Notes: a model not told the origin generated them from the sequence alone. DNA of 64,000 bases from CAZPHU01 sp964586285 (GCA_964586285.1 CAZPHU010000005.1:1-64000); one strand, 5' to 3'. Counted from the first letter of the stretch, positions 53,393-62,519 are shown. Program-made: numbers and translations.

Positions 53393-53573
53393 AGAAGCAG
53401 CCTCTATCAGGCAAAAGTCTGGTATTCGGAAGGCATTCGGGATGACCGATTTTTCATGGGTTCAGCTTGTCTTCCTCATCAACACCTACCCTAATGCTGA
53501 CAGAGTTTTTTTAAACAGGTTAAGCGCTTGCTTTTAAACCTGACATAATAATCTCACCAGCTTTACAATCAAA

Positions 53574-53603
53574 AAAAGAGCAGTCCCGAAGCACTGCTCT
53601 TTT
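53574..53603. terminator. Bidirectional terminator between SDR and GH9 genes
   Basis: An 11-base-pair perfect stem (AAAAGAGCAGT, 53574-53584, with ACTGCTCTTTT, 53593-53603) has an eight-base loop. Flanking A-runs and T-runs suit both convergent genes. Confidence 0.88.
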
Positions 53604-53628
53604 AAAAATTCTGCGATGTTTGAAACTG

Positions 53629-56256
53629 TTATCTTTCGGCAATGATCGAAACAGGCTGGGTAAAATGACCTGCCCCGTCGAAATACCTGATCACGTACAT
53701 GCCGGAGCCCAGAGTGTTTTGAAGGTTTAGTGTATGTCTGCCAGTACTCAATTGTTTTAGTTGAGCAGACAAATCCTTAACCAATTTTCCGGAAACAGAG
53801 TACATCTTAAGAGAAGAGGCGGAAGGTCTCTTCAATAAAAGATCCAGCATTAATTTCGAACCCTTTGTCCGAGCGAAAAACGCAGCCTGGCCCGATTTAC
53901 GAATAAAGGGACTGGCAAGCTCCACCTTATCCTGCATTTTAAGTTTTACATTATCGATGTACACGTTCCTGTCAGATAAACCTGCATAGAATCCAATACG
54001 AGCCTGGTCATCGGTAGGATAAACCATTGTGAAGGTAAAAGAGTAGTTTTGGGGTTGATCAGAGAGAGTTATCTCTGTTTCGGCGTCACCCGTATATGAT
54101 TCATACGGATCGCTTGACATGCCCACATCCGCCACGATTATCCGACTGGTGTCAGCCCAGGCATCGAAACTGAATTCATAAACACCCCCTTGTATCAGTT
54201 CAATCCCAAGCTGTGTCATTTGTACACCCCAGCCGACCTCACCACCATCTCTAATATCAAGCACAAACACGCCGCTGTCGGATACATATTCCCTGCCTAG
54301 TCCGCCCTCATGATATGTTACCGACCATTCATTATCCCCATCAGAAAAGTCTCCGTTGCGTACGATTTCATCCACAAGACCGAATCCGGCACGAATCGAA
54401 AGATCTTTATCTACCGTCAACGTAATCGTGGTATCTTCGCCATGTTCGGCGCCGCTCCAGCCCCTGAAAATCTCACCACTATCCGAAACGGCAGTCAATT
54501 GCACTGAACTACCTTTTTCAAAGAGTTTCTGATTCGGTTCAACCAAAACGCTTCCCGGCCCCTCAACGGATATATTGATTGCAAACATAGTCTGCTCGAC
54601 ACGAGGCCCTTCGCCCATAACGGCGTCAACTGCCGCCAGCAGAGCCGTCATAGGTGAACTCCAGTTAATTGCAACTTCGTTAGTTGTATAACTTCCATAA
54701 ACGTCTTCATAATCACCTGCTCCCCCGTTTGGACCGCCGACCAGAAACCCTGGTATCATTTCTTCGATCCCGTCGGCTCCCGAGGGACGATGATGAGGAT
54801 TCCTTGCCGCCTTCAAACCAAATCCCGTCAAAAAGGAGTGTGTAGTAGCGTTTTTCCCAAGCAGGTAATCGATACATTCCGCGGCACCTTTGATATACTT
54901 TTTATCTTCTGTAAGAGTATATGCGACAACCAGACAAAGACCGTCATTGGCCAGGAACGAATTCGATCCCCAGTTAAAAATGAGTCTTGGTATTCTATAT
55001 GCATAGGTTTCAATTTCATCCAACAACTCATCCGCCGCAACTATGAAAGAGCTTTTAATTGCATGAAAAGACGCGCTGTCCAACTCGTTGTCGGCAATTG
55101 CAAGAGAAAGTGGCGACATACTTTTAACGAACTGCCAACGAGGCGCATACCTGTACTCGTATAGATTTTCAACCACAATATTGCGGTACTCTTCTTTACC
55201 TGTAGTAATAAACAGCTCCGTTGCGGCCCACAGTCTCTCATCCGCGACTTGTTCATCTTCATACGCTCCAGTACCAACGCCGGAGGGATTTTCATCAAAT
55301 AACTCCGAGGGATTTTCTTCAGCCCATACCCAGGCACTTTCGGCCTGTGCCAGACACCCTGCAGCAAATGTACTGTCCAAAGCTACATATATGCGTCCTG
55401 CCATTGCCATCACTGCTGCAAAATCCAGTGTCGCGGCGGTTGATTTTCCTATAAAATACCGAGTTGCATTCGCCTCGTGAGGCATTTCGGTACCGGTAAA
55501 GTTTAGAGTTGTAAGCTTGTGGAAAACACCACCGTCACTATCCTGCATGGTTTTCATCCATTCAAGTTCATACCGCACCTCATCCAGAAGGTCATCCTGG
55601 GAATTACCGGATTCGGGTATGTTTAGAACGCTGTCGCCAAAGTAAGTACCAAACATCTCATAAAATTGCAATAGAGTTCCCACCGTTATGCCCGCGTTGA
55701 CTATATATTTACCGTAATCACCAGCATCATACCAGCCGCCGGGTGATGAAGCCTTACCGCCGTCCTTTCCGGTAGAGGAATGATATACGACCGCAGTGTC
55801 CGGATGTCCGGCCGGCCTGGCGAATTTGCCTGCATACTGCGGTTCCAACTCCATGCTTGCTCGCTGATAGTAGAAGGATTTTAGTGATGCCGCGGCTGCA
55901 TCTGCATAGATTCGATTAGATATTCTAAAAGGATAGGAAGTACCCAAACCTTCTGTTCTGATCCAGTAAGTTCCAGGCTCGGTTAATGCGGAGAAATCCG
56001 CCTGCTTAACCGCTTCCTGCCATTCTCTTCTCCACGCAGTCTTTTCCTCAGACAAAATGTCCCTAAAAACCACACTGTCCCGTGCATCAATCACCTCAAA
56101 AACCGAGTCGACAGCCCCAATTATAATGGCGATCTTATTTGCCGAAGGATAGTAACCTACCTGATTGATTCTGTAGTTATCTTCATCTCCCCACGCTTTG
56201 AAAAACATACAACTTACTACAATTATTAGCCACATTTCCGTTCTTTTTCTCTTCAT
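53629..56256 (-). CDS. GH9 endoglucanase with CBM-like and T9SS-like domains
   Basis: An 875-residue secreted cellulase, numbered from the ATG at 56256. A signal peptide precedes an Ig-like N-terminal domain (about 27-115) and the GH9 (alpha/alpha)6 barrel. GGWYDAGDYGKY holds the base Asp177/Asp180, the NPHHRPSG signature follows, and the acid Glu527 lies in NEVAINW. An InlB-like module (about 560-626), a CBM4/9-type jelly roll (about 633-785) and a C-terminal T9SS-like sorting domain complete it. It would cleave beta-1,4-glucan outside the cell. The frame is open to 56412, but this ATG starts the signal peptide; AAGGGG lies somewhat far upstream. Confidence 0.93.
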   Translation of the reverse strand: MKRKRTEMWLIIVVSCMFFKAWGDEDNYRINQVGYYPSANKIAIIIGAVDSVFEVIDARDSVVFRDILSEEKTAWRREWQEAVKQADFSALTEPGTYWIRTEGLGTSYPFRISNRIYADAAAASLKSFYYQRASMELEPQYAGKFARPAGHPDTAVVYHSSTGKDGGKASSPGGWYDAGDYGKYIVNAGITVGTLLQFYEMFGTYFGDSVLNIPESGNSQDDLLDEVRYELEWMKTMQDSDGGVFHKLTTLNFTGTEMPHEANATRYFIGKSTAATLDFAAVMAMAGRIYVALDSTFAAGCLAQAESAWVWAEENPSELFDENPSGVGTGAYEDEQVADERLWAATELFITTGKEEYRNIVVENLYEYRYAPRWQFVKSMSPLSLAIADNELDSASFHAIKSSFIVAADELLDEIETYAYRIPRLIFNWGSNSFLANDGLCLVVAYTLTEDKKYIKGAAECIDYLLGKNATTHSFLTGFGLKAARNPHHRPSGADGIEEMIPGFLVGGPNGGAGDYEDVYGSYTTNEVAINWSSPMTALLAAVDAVMGEGPRVEQTMFAINISVEGPGSVLVEPNQKLFEKGSSVQLTAVSDSGEIFRGWSGAEHGEDTTITLTVDKDLSIRAGFGLVDEIVRNGDFSDGDNEWSVTYHEGGLGREYVSDSGVFVLDIRDGGEVGWGVQMTQLGIELIQGGVYEFSFDAWADTSRIIVADVGMSSDPYESYTGDAETEITLSDQPQNYSFTFTMVYPTDDQARIGFYAGLSDRNVYIDNVKLKMQDKVELASPFIRKSGQAAFFARTKGSKLMLDLLLKRPSASSLKMYSVSGKLVKDLSAQLKQLSTGRHTLNLQNTLGSGMYVIRYFDGAGHFTQPVSIIAER

Positions 56257-56471
56257 CTTAAGAAAAAACCCCTTTCGTACCAAAAACACACTTAATTCAT
56301 AATACAATATAAGCTCAGATACCTTTCCGGCAGTTGGCGCAGGCGCCATCAAATTTTCTAATTGTTTTAATTGTTCAAAACGTGATATATAGGCGCCGAG
56401 AGAAGGGGACAATGAGAAAGCCTGATTTTTGATTCACTTGGGAAGCCAAACTATTCAGTCCATTAACACAA

Positions 56472-56876
56472 TCATCCATTGGAGTGTGGATTCTTGTAAA
56501 GCCTCGGCCGACGACTCAGTAGATCAACCGTCTTTTTGTTCATCTCTACCACGCGGGAGGCCAGCGCTTTTGCAATCATATACGCAGACGACGGGCTGTT
56601 CTCGAAAAGACGGGTAACATCTTCGATGTACATCAATTCGGCATAGGTTGCGGCAACGACAGTTGCTTGCCTTCTCCCCCCCAACAACGCCTCAATCTCT
56701 CCAACATACTCCCCTCTTTCGGTTATTCGGGTGAGTGTAGTTCCACGAAATGAGACCTCCAGTACACCGGCTAGAAGAACATACATTCCTCGAGCGAGTT
56801 TCCCTTCTTTGAGGATAATCTGTCCCGGTTCAAACGCTACAATTTTTCTTTTTCCACTCATTTCAAACTTTATCAA
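56472..56876 (-). CDS. Stand-alone cyclic-nucleotide-binding domain protein
   Basis: A 134-residue protein consisting of a cNMP-binding beta-roll (FEPGQIILKEGKLARGMYVL, then GEYVGEIEALLGGRRQATVV) and a C-terminal helix. There is no helix-turn-helix, so it is not a CRP-type regulator. The phosphate-binding cassette region reads GEIEALLGGRRQA, roughly conserved with the ligand Arg, so cAMP or cGMP binding is possible. It overlaps the NFACT-R gene upstream by four bases (ATGA), so the two proteins are made together. Confidence 0.82.
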   Translation of the reverse strand: MIKFEMSGKRKIVAFEPGQIILKEGKLARGMYVLLAGVLEVSFRGTTLTRITERGEYVGEIEALLGGRRQATVVAATYAELMYIEDVTRLFENSPSSAYMIAKALASRVVEMNKKTVDLLSRRPRLYKNPHSNG

Positions 56877-57829
56877 TCGTATAAACCTGGAAACATCTCC
56901 TGAGGAGACTTGGGTGCAACACGCACGGTTTTACATCTTTCGGCAATAACCTGTCCTGGTGGCGATTTTCTTGGCTTTCTTACAAACCTGGCCTCGGTTA
57001 CGTGCACTTCTGCATATGATGTATGCTTTGCTTTTGAAAACCAGACAGCTAACGCTCCCGCATCTTCTAGTATACTATGCGGCGGCCACGGGCTTGATTT
57101 CTCGCGGCGTATCACTACATGTGAACCCGCATGTCCTGCCACATGCAACCATAAATCCCAGGGACGCGCAAATCTGGTAGATAACTCATCGTTTTGGGCG
57201 TCGGTTTTTCCTATATAGATGTCAAAGTTTTGCAGGCGAAAATGTCTATAAGGGACGTTATGTCGTTTTTCTTCACCTCCGCCTGCTCCTGTGGATGAAT
57301 CAGTTTCATATTTCTTGGCCGCCGTGGCCAGCTCAGTGATTTCCTTCTCATCAAAGGATTGCTCATCCGACCATTTCTCAATAACTTTGTCGCAACCGGT
57401 TATGAACGACTCAATTTCTTCGATTTCCATTCGGCTGTCCGAAACCTTTTGCATTGCAGCATCAAATCCGCGTTTACCTTTACGTGCTTTTTTATAATAC
57501 AATTCCGCGTTCCTGTATGCATCACATTTCGGATTCAACCGCACGTTTTCTATTTCCTGAGTATGGACATTTATTATATCCCGCTGTGCTTCACCTTTGT
57601 TATATGCATCGGGATCGGCGAGAAGTGAGTCGGCTATCTGCCCAAACCATTGCCACTTTTTTACTTCCTCAAGTTCCTTCTCCTGTTTTTGTATTTTGGC
57701 GCGAGCTTTTTTCAACGCTTTATTTGCATTTTTTCTCCATTTTCTTACAACGGAGATCTCTAAGATTGATTGTTCTTTCTCATTTTCTTTGACCATAATT
57801 CTTGACACCATTATCTGTTCGTGGTACAA
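56873..57829 (-). CDS. Coiled-coil plus NFACT-R protein (truncated Rqc2-like)
   Basis: About 318 residues. Residues 20-75 are a charged coiled coil. The middle has the Rqc2 coiled-coil module (NAELYYKKARKGKRG). Residues about 195-315 are the NFACT-R (DUF814) domain with YRHFRLQNFDIYIGK, DLWLHVAGHAGSHVVIR and the late PPGQVIAERCKTVRV. The N-terminal MutM-like NFACT-N domain of full RqcH/Rqc2 proteins (about 550 residues) is missing. The full protein tags stalled nascent chains on 50S subunits; this form may bind ribosomes or tRNA without that activity. The start is uncertain: TTG at 57829 or ATG at 57808/57796. Confidence 0.78.
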   Translation of the reverse strand: MYHEQIMVSRIMVKENEKEQSILEISVVRKWRKNANKALKKARAKIQKQEKELEEVKKWQWFGQIADSLLADPDAYNKGEAQRDIINVHTQEIENVRLNPKCDAYRNAELYYKKARKGKRGFDAAMQKVSDSRMEIEEIESFITGCDKVIEKWSDEQSFDEKEITELATAAKKYETDSSTGAGGGEEKRHNVPYRHFRLQNFDIYIGKTDAQNDELSTRFARPWDLWLHVAGHAGSHVVIRREKSSPWPPHSILEDAGALAVWFSKAKHTSYAEVHVTEARFVRKPRKSPPGQVIAERCKTVRVAPKSPQEMFPGLYD

Positions 57830-57874
57830 TCTATTTAGAGTTTCATTTACGTCTTAAATGATTTTGAGGATTCA

Positions 57875-58273
57875 ATGATTACGAACATTGTCGTGGAATG
57901 TCCATTTTGTCAATCGTCAAGTGAACTGTTTCTTACAACGCATACCAATGTCATCGTTCTTAATTGTCCTCACTGCTGGACACCTCTGGTACATACAACC
58001 AATGGGGTTTTTGTGTTAACGGAGAACCAACTGGCGGAATTGGCGACCGATTCGCAAGGACGTGCCTTAAACCGCCTACTTAACAAAATGACAGGAGGCT
58101 CTTACATGGATAAAGGAGATACGTTCGAAAATAAATTCAGTTACCCGAAAACAAAACTGGCTCAAAATCATTTCGATGATGAGCGCACCTGCATAACGCA
58201 TGATGATATTATCAATTTACAGATTGATTTGGCAACGATAAAGGATCCTCTCGAACTTATCGAGAAAATGTAA
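57875..58273 (+). CDS. Small zinc-ribbon protein of unknown function
   Basis: A 132-residue cytoplasmic protein. The N terminus has a zinc-ribbon-like pair, CPFC then CPHC (about residues 9-12 and 31-34), with strand-rich sequence between. The rest is helical and polar (ENQLAELATD, HDDIINLQIDLATI). No family is recognised. GAGGA precedes the ATG. It is divergent from the NFACT-R gene and followed by its own terminator. Confidence 0.65.
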   Translation: MITNIVVECPFCQSSSELFLTTHTNVIVLNCPHCWTPLVHTTNGVFVLTENQLAELATDSQGRALNRLLNKMTGGSYMDKGDTFENKFSYPKTKLAQNHFDDERTCITHDDIINLQIDLATIKDPLELIEKM

Positions 58274-58295
58274 TACCCCTTCGTTTCTACCCTTG

Positions 58296-58331
58296 AAAGC
58301 CATGTTATCCGTAGCGGACAATATGGCTTTT
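58296..58331 (+). terminator. Probable terminator after the zinc-ribbon gene
   Basis: An 8-base-pair stem (AAAGCCAT, 58296-58303, with ATGGCTTT, 58323-58330) with a long loop is followed by TTATC. The weak T-run makes it a moderate candidate. Confidence 0.55.
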
Positions 58332-58375
58332 ATCGTAAGCAGCCGTTCTTGTTGCGTGAGCCTTAAAAGTAATAA

Positions 58376-58398
58376 AGCCGAAGAAAAGTTCTTCGGCT
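58376..58398 (-). terminator. Terminator after the SurA-like lipoprotein gene
   Basis: A perfect 10-base-pair stem (AGCCGAAGAA with TTCTTCGGCT) closes a three-base loop. On the minus strand TTATTACTTTT follows. It lies 33 bases past the stop at 58431. Confidence 0.8.
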
Positions 58399-58430
58399 CT
58401 ACAAAAACCTTCTCAAAATGCCTCAACGTT

Positions 58431-60182
58431 TCATTTCGAAACGGTATCAACAGCCGTTATGGTATCCGACAAGTTTTCAAGCTCTTCCTGATCCACCGGC
58501 CTGCCCTGGCGACGAGACTGTGCCTGAAGCTCTTCGATGCTGGTCATTGGTTCGTCCAAATGTTGAATCATAAACTCCGCATCATCGGCAAGTTCACAAT
58601 CCGGACTGTTTTCCAGAATCCATTTGTAATTTACTTCCGCCAATCGTGGACGTTCCAGATGCTCATCATAAATAAAGCCGATCATAAAAAAGGTATTACA
58701 AAGGTGCTCCCTGCTATGAGTGAATATCTGATATCTTCTATAACTGCGAACAGCATCACGCAGAATTCTGTTTCTACTCGTTTCAGCCGCTTGAAGATTA
58801 GCAAGCTCCGTTTGAACCTTGGCCAAATCGATCAGAGCCTCTTTACCGGTCTGAGTATATGGAAAAGAATTCACCACATCTCTCAATAAACTCTGAGCAT
58901 TGCTGAGGGTTTTTGAAGCCTCGCTGCCCGTTTGCTGTTCCTCCAGCGCTAATAGAGAATCCACCTCTTTCATCATTGCTGCAGGATCCCGATCTTTTTC
59001 ATCTTTCCAGTCTGATTGCAGGAATTCAACGCCTACATCCCTGCGAACATCACGAATCTCCTCTTCTAGAGCGTATCCCACAGCCCTTTCCCTATACTCA
59101 TCAACAACTGAAGCAAATCTGGATGAATCAGGCCTTTTACCGGCGACATACCCCTCGTCCCATATCGCATATTTGATTACCGAAGTATCCAAGTGTGTCT
59201 GTTTTTTTGCCTCCGGCAGCAAAGTTTCTTCTATGTAGTGAGTTGCAACTTCATATTTCCACGCCCATTCATTTACTCCCTGAACATCTTCATTGTTAAC
59301 AAAGCCGCTTTCACGTGCCTGCTCCGAGAATAATTTCCACTTTAAAAGCCACTCAACGAGGTATTTCTTTTTGGACGGATCATTGTAATTATCTCTGGCG
59401 TCTTCAGGAAGCCAACTGAGGATAACATCCATATCTTGAGGTGTTATATACTGATCTTGCCCATAAAACGCATTTAGAGAATCCGGATATGGTTCATTGA
59501 ATTTTTGCTCATAAAATTGTCTCATGAAAAACGCGGAAGGGTCCTTGCTTGCATATCTGAGCCACCTCTGACGAACAGCCGAGGAATCGACAGCGGTATC
59601 ACCATCATCGGATACTTGTGCATAAAAGGAGGAATCCGGCGGATATTTGGACAGAAACAAATCGGTAATTATCTGATGACGTACTTGAGTTAGCGGCCGA
59701 TAAAAAACCGAATCCCTGGTCTGATTTTGTGCAAGTGAATCGGAAGAAGCTGTGTCTGCCTGAACTTTGACTTCTACGGTATCTTTGAATTCTTCACGAT
59801 TTTGGTCGTAATATGATTGAATTTCTTGTTCCGTAAAACCCAAGTTACGAGTGAGAATCTGCTGGGCATACATCTGTGCCGGGTAAAAACGATTTTTCCA
59901 CTCCCAGTCGTTACCGGATTTCAGTTTATTTTTGTCCGGAGCCTTTTCGAATAGCACCTGTGTTTCTACCAATGCCGTTGCGGGCGCCCGATTGCCCGGA
60001 AAGTATTTACTCCTTTGAGCCGGATACATACGCTGCATCGTGGTAAACCATTGGTAATTTTCGCGCTGTAACAGTTCACCTCCCACTCTGGCAAAAGCGT
60101 TCTCCTCATCACCTGTATTACTGCACGACACACACAAAAGAAGTGCTCCCAGGAGCAGAACACAGACAGAAAAACGGCACAT
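58431..60182 (-). CDS. Large lipoprotein, SurA/PpiD-like with TPR-like C terminus
   Basis: A 583-residue lipoprotein (lipobox LCVSC, about Cys20). The early mature part (FARVGGELLQRENYQWFTTM, then FTEQEIQSYYDQNREEFK) resembles the N-terminal chaperone region of SurA/PpiD-type peptidyl-prolyl isomerases. A clear parvulin active-site pattern is not visible. The C-terminal third (about 430-540) has TPR-like helices with LIDLAKVQTEL and FMIGFIYDEHL. A periplasmic folding or outer-membrane assembly role is plausible. It is last of the STAS cluster region, 91 bases after the STAS gene, and may be separately transcribed. Confidence 0.6.
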   Translation of the reverse strand: MCRFSVCVLLLGALLLCVSCSNTGDEENAFARVGGELLQRENYQWFTTMQRMYPAQRSKYFPGNRAPATALVETQVLFEKAPDKNKLKSGNDWEWKNRFYPAQMYAQQILTRNLGFTEQEIQSYYDQNREEFKDTVEVKVQADTASSDSLAQNQTRDSVFYRPLTQVRHQIITDLFLSKYPPDSSFYAQVSDDGDTAVDSSAVRQRWLRYASKDPSAFFMRQFYEQKFNEPYPDSLNAFYGQDQYITPQDMDVILSWLPEDARDNYNDPSKKKYLVEWLLKWKLFSEQARESGFVNNEDVQGVNEWAWKYEVATHYIEETLLPEAKKQTHLDTSVIKYAIWDEGYVAGKRPDSSRFASVVDEYRERAVGYALEEEIRDVRRDVGVEFLQSDWKDEKDRDPAAMMKEVDSLLALEEQQTGSEASKTLSNAQSLLRDVVNSFPYTQTGKEALIDLAKVQTELANLQAAETSRNRILRDAVRSYRRYQIFTHSREHLCNTFFMIGFIYDEHLERPRLAEVNYKWILENSPDCELADDAEFMIQHLDEPMTSIEELQAQSRRQGRPVDQEELENLSDTITAVDTVSK

Positions 60183-60273
60183 AAAGGCATCTCCTTCCTA
60201 ACTGGAAATAAAAGAATGAGATATAAAAAATATATTCGGCGGATAAAAAGAATCGCAATCGACCTATATTAGA

Positions 60274-60627
60274 TTATAGGCTGTTAATCGCCTCATCCAA
60301 TTCGTCGTATATTTCCAGTAGAGATGTAGCTCCGATAATTTCGATTATTTCGTATACGTTTTCATTTACATTGGCTATTTTGAATGATCCGCCCTTTTCT
60401 TTAGCGGCTTCGCTAAAGTGCAGTAATATGCCCAGTCCGGTACTGTTAACATAGCGCAACTTGGCAAAATCTGCCACAATTACAGGAAACCCCTCACTAA
60501 AAAGATTCGATATTTTCACCCGCACCGAATCAACATTGGTGGCATCAAGATCCCCTATGAATCGAACCAGTTTTACATTGTCTTTACCGGCTATATTTTC
60601 ATATTCTAATTCGATTTGAGACTCCAT
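60274..60627 (-). CDS. STAS-domain anti-sigma-factor antagonist
   Basis: A 117-residue single-domain STAS protein of the SpoIIAA/RsbV type. Strands with VRFIGDLDATNVDSVR and VADFAKLRYVNSTGLGILLH are present; the Ser-Thr in VNSTGLG is the expected phosphorylation site. In partner switching, the unphosphorylated form captures an anti-sigma kinase. Here it lies three bases after the STAS-HATPase fusion and near a single-domain kinase, which are likely partners. No PP2C phosphatase gene is present in the window. Confidence 0.88.
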   Translation of the reverse strand: MESQIELEYENIAGKDNVKLVRFIGDLDATNVDSVRVKISNLFSEGFPVIVADFAKLRYVNSTGLGILLHFSEAAKEKGGSFKIANVNENVYEIIEIIGATSLLEIYDELDEAINSL

Positions 60628-60630
60628 ATA

Positions 60631-61422
60631 CTATTCCTCTTTCAGTTTGGTGACATGAACGCTCGTGCCACCCTCTGAATGTTCGATTTTGAAATCATTA
60701 GATAACATTTTGATTAATTTCAATCCTCTGCCTCGTCTTTCGTTTGCGGATTTTTTCTGAACGCAAAGTGATTTGGAAAGTTCTTTGAGTGCATGAGCCT
60801 TTGTCTGGTCACTGGTATTAATCACCTGAATTTCGATTTTTTCTCTGTCTATTGCCGTTGTGATTGTCACCTCAGCCCCGGATTGCCTTAAACCATGCTC
60901 CACGGCATTATTGCATACTTCATCGACAATCGTCTCGATTCTGAACGAATCACGATTGCTGTATCCTTTTTGACGCGCCAGCCGACTTATCATTTGGCGA
61001 ACAGGCGGCACATATTTCAACTGAGAAGGAAAGATAAGACAGATTTTTTCAGCGCGCCCCTTGTAATCCCAGTTAAACGCATTCACCGCACTTTTAACAT
61101 CTTTACAGAATTTAAAGATCTTATGTGCATCCATGGTGTTGAGTTTTTCTTTTACACTTGGACTCAGCCCCGCCAACACCAAATCACCGCCTTTATCAAG
61201 CATACAGGAACGATACCCCATCAGTTCTCCAAGCACCGCCGAAGAAATCAGCCCGACATCTGACATGTCTACGACGCCGAAGACATAATCCCCTCCGGTT
61301 ACCGATTCAAAACTCCTGGAAATCTCTTCAATACTCGCTGAATCCAGATCTCCTTCTATTCGGATTATTGCCACCTCCGGCATTTCTGAATCCGGAACTA
61401 CAATTATTTTTGGAGAATTCAT
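60631..61422 (-). CDS. STAS-HATPase fusion (antagonist plus anti-sigma kinase-like)
   Basis: A 263-residue protein joining a STAS domain (about 10-110, with SDVGLISSAVLGEL) to a GHKL/RsbW-type ATPase domain (about 128-260). The N box VDEVCNNAVEHG (166-177) and G2 region RRGRGLKLIKML are kept. The G1 motif DxGxG is replaced by INTSDQ (201-206), so nucleotide binding is probably weak or lost. Such proteins usually sit on separate chains; a fusion could be self-inhibiting or act as a docking switch for the neighbouring HATPase and STAS proteins. It is three bases upstream of the STAS gene. Confidence 0.82.
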   Translation of the reverse strand: MNSPKIIVVPDSEMPEVAIIRIEGDLDSASIEEISRSFESVTGGDYVFGVVDMSDVGLISSAVLGELMGYRSCMLDKGGDLVLAGLSPSVKEKLNTMDAHKIFKFCKDVKSAVNAFNWDYKGRAEKICLIFPSQLKYVPPVRQMISRLARQKGYSNRDSFRIETIVDEVCNNAVEHGLRQSGAEVTITTAIDREKIEIQVINTSDQTKAHALKELSKSLCVQKKSANERRGRGLKLIKMLSNDFKIEHSEGGTSVHVTKLKEE

Positions 61423-61459
61423 TTAAAATTTTCCCCTGAGGGTGAAATATTTGTACCCG

Positions 61460-61948
61460 TTACATCTGAGTTTCTTCCGGAAAGTCCTGCTCTCGTTTTC
61501 GAACAACCTTTATAGAGGTCAAATTATTCTCATCAATCTCAAACTCTACATTTTCCGAAAGCATCCTGATGATTTCAAACCCCAAACCGGTAACTTTCTC
61601 ACTAGCCGCTTCCCGACCGAAATCAGTAAGATCTTTGTCGTCCTCGAATTTAAGCGCCTTTCGAAGACGCTGAATATCCCCGCCTGTTCCGCCCTTGTCT
61701 TTTACATTAATTTCTATTCTATCAGAAAATATCTTACAGGTAAGATCAATAACATCATCGAGCGATTTACAACCATAAACTACCGCATTATTGCAAATCT
61801 CATCAATTATGATTTCTGAACGATAAGCGAACTTGGAAGAAAAACCGTCTACAAGCAGAATGTCGGCAATGAACTTGCGCACCGCAGGTATGTATTCCAG
61901 ATCGCCGGGAAAGCTTAAGCGAATTTTTTCTGAAATGGATTCATTCAT
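61460..61948 (-). CDS. HATPase anti-sigma regulatory kinase (RsbW-like)
   Basis: A 162-residue GHKL-fold kinase. The N box IIDEICNNAVVYG (47-59), G1-like DKGGTGGD (84-91) and G2-like TGLGFEIIRML are all present, unlike in the fused paralogue. The N-terminal part (IRLSFPGDLEYIPAVRKFI) closely matches the fused copy, so the two arose by duplication. It should phosphorylate the STAS protein and bind a sigma factor or other effector. It is 37 bases upstream of the fusion gene. Confidence 0.83.
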   Translation of the reverse strand: MNESISEKIRLSFPGDLEYIPAVRKFIADILLVDGFSSKFAYRSEIIIDEICNNAVVYGCKSLDDVIDLTCKIFSDRIEINVKDKGGTGGDIQRLRKALKFEDDKDLTDFGREAASEKVTGLGFEIIRMLSENVEFEIDENNLTSIKVVRKREQDFPEETQM

Positions 61949-62019
61949 GTTTTATCCCAATAATTTTTATACCGTCTCCCGATTAACGGTATACGATTTG
62001 TGTCGTTTACTGTTACTTG

Positions 62020-62352
62020 TCATTCGCCATGCAAAACATAGGTTTCATCGTCTGAACTGATAAGACCCTTTTTGACCATAATCTCAACCAACCGTGCATT
62101 TACTTCAAGTAGTTTCCTAAAACTCGGGGCTTCATCAAGCCCTTTAATATTCTGAACCGTTCTTGCATCCTTTTCAGATTGCCCCCGTAACGTGTCCAGT
62201 ACGCACTCAAGAACGAACATCACTTCTCCGTATGTCAAATTGCCTTGACGGTAATTTGAAAACTCCTGTATAGCTCCAAGTATCAATTCGTTGAGCTTAT
62301 TATACTCATTCTGGTCGTCAAAGACATTACGATACTTGCCGAAATTCCCCAT
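62020..62352 (-). CDS. Small helical protein of unknown function
   Basis: A 110-residue, mainly alpha-helical, acidic cytoplasmic protein (NKLNELILGAIQEFSNYRQG, then FVLECVLDTLRG and VKKGLISSDDE). No family is recognised. The size and helical pattern suit an adaptor in the neighbouring STAS/HATPase switch. A GGGAGG site before the ATG at 62352 sets the start; the frame is open to 62388. It is 71 bases upstream of the HATPase gene on the same strand. Confidence 0.6.
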   Translation of the reverse strand: MGNFGKYRNVFDDQNEYNKLNELILGAIQEFSNYRQGNLTYGEVMFVLECVLDTLRGQSEKDARTVQNIKGLDEAPSFRKLLEVNARLVEIMVKKGLISSDDETYVLHGE

Positions 62353-62519
62353 AACAGATCCTCCCTTCGAGCAATGACGCAGACGCAACTCAGTGCGTTA
62401 TGCCCCAAAAGATTAATAAATATACATTTAAGCACGATTTTTCAGGTATGTTGCCAATCCTGTCGTGATAATTTTCAATAATTCTCTTTCGGCCCCAGAC
62501 TTTCTATTACTTAGACTTC

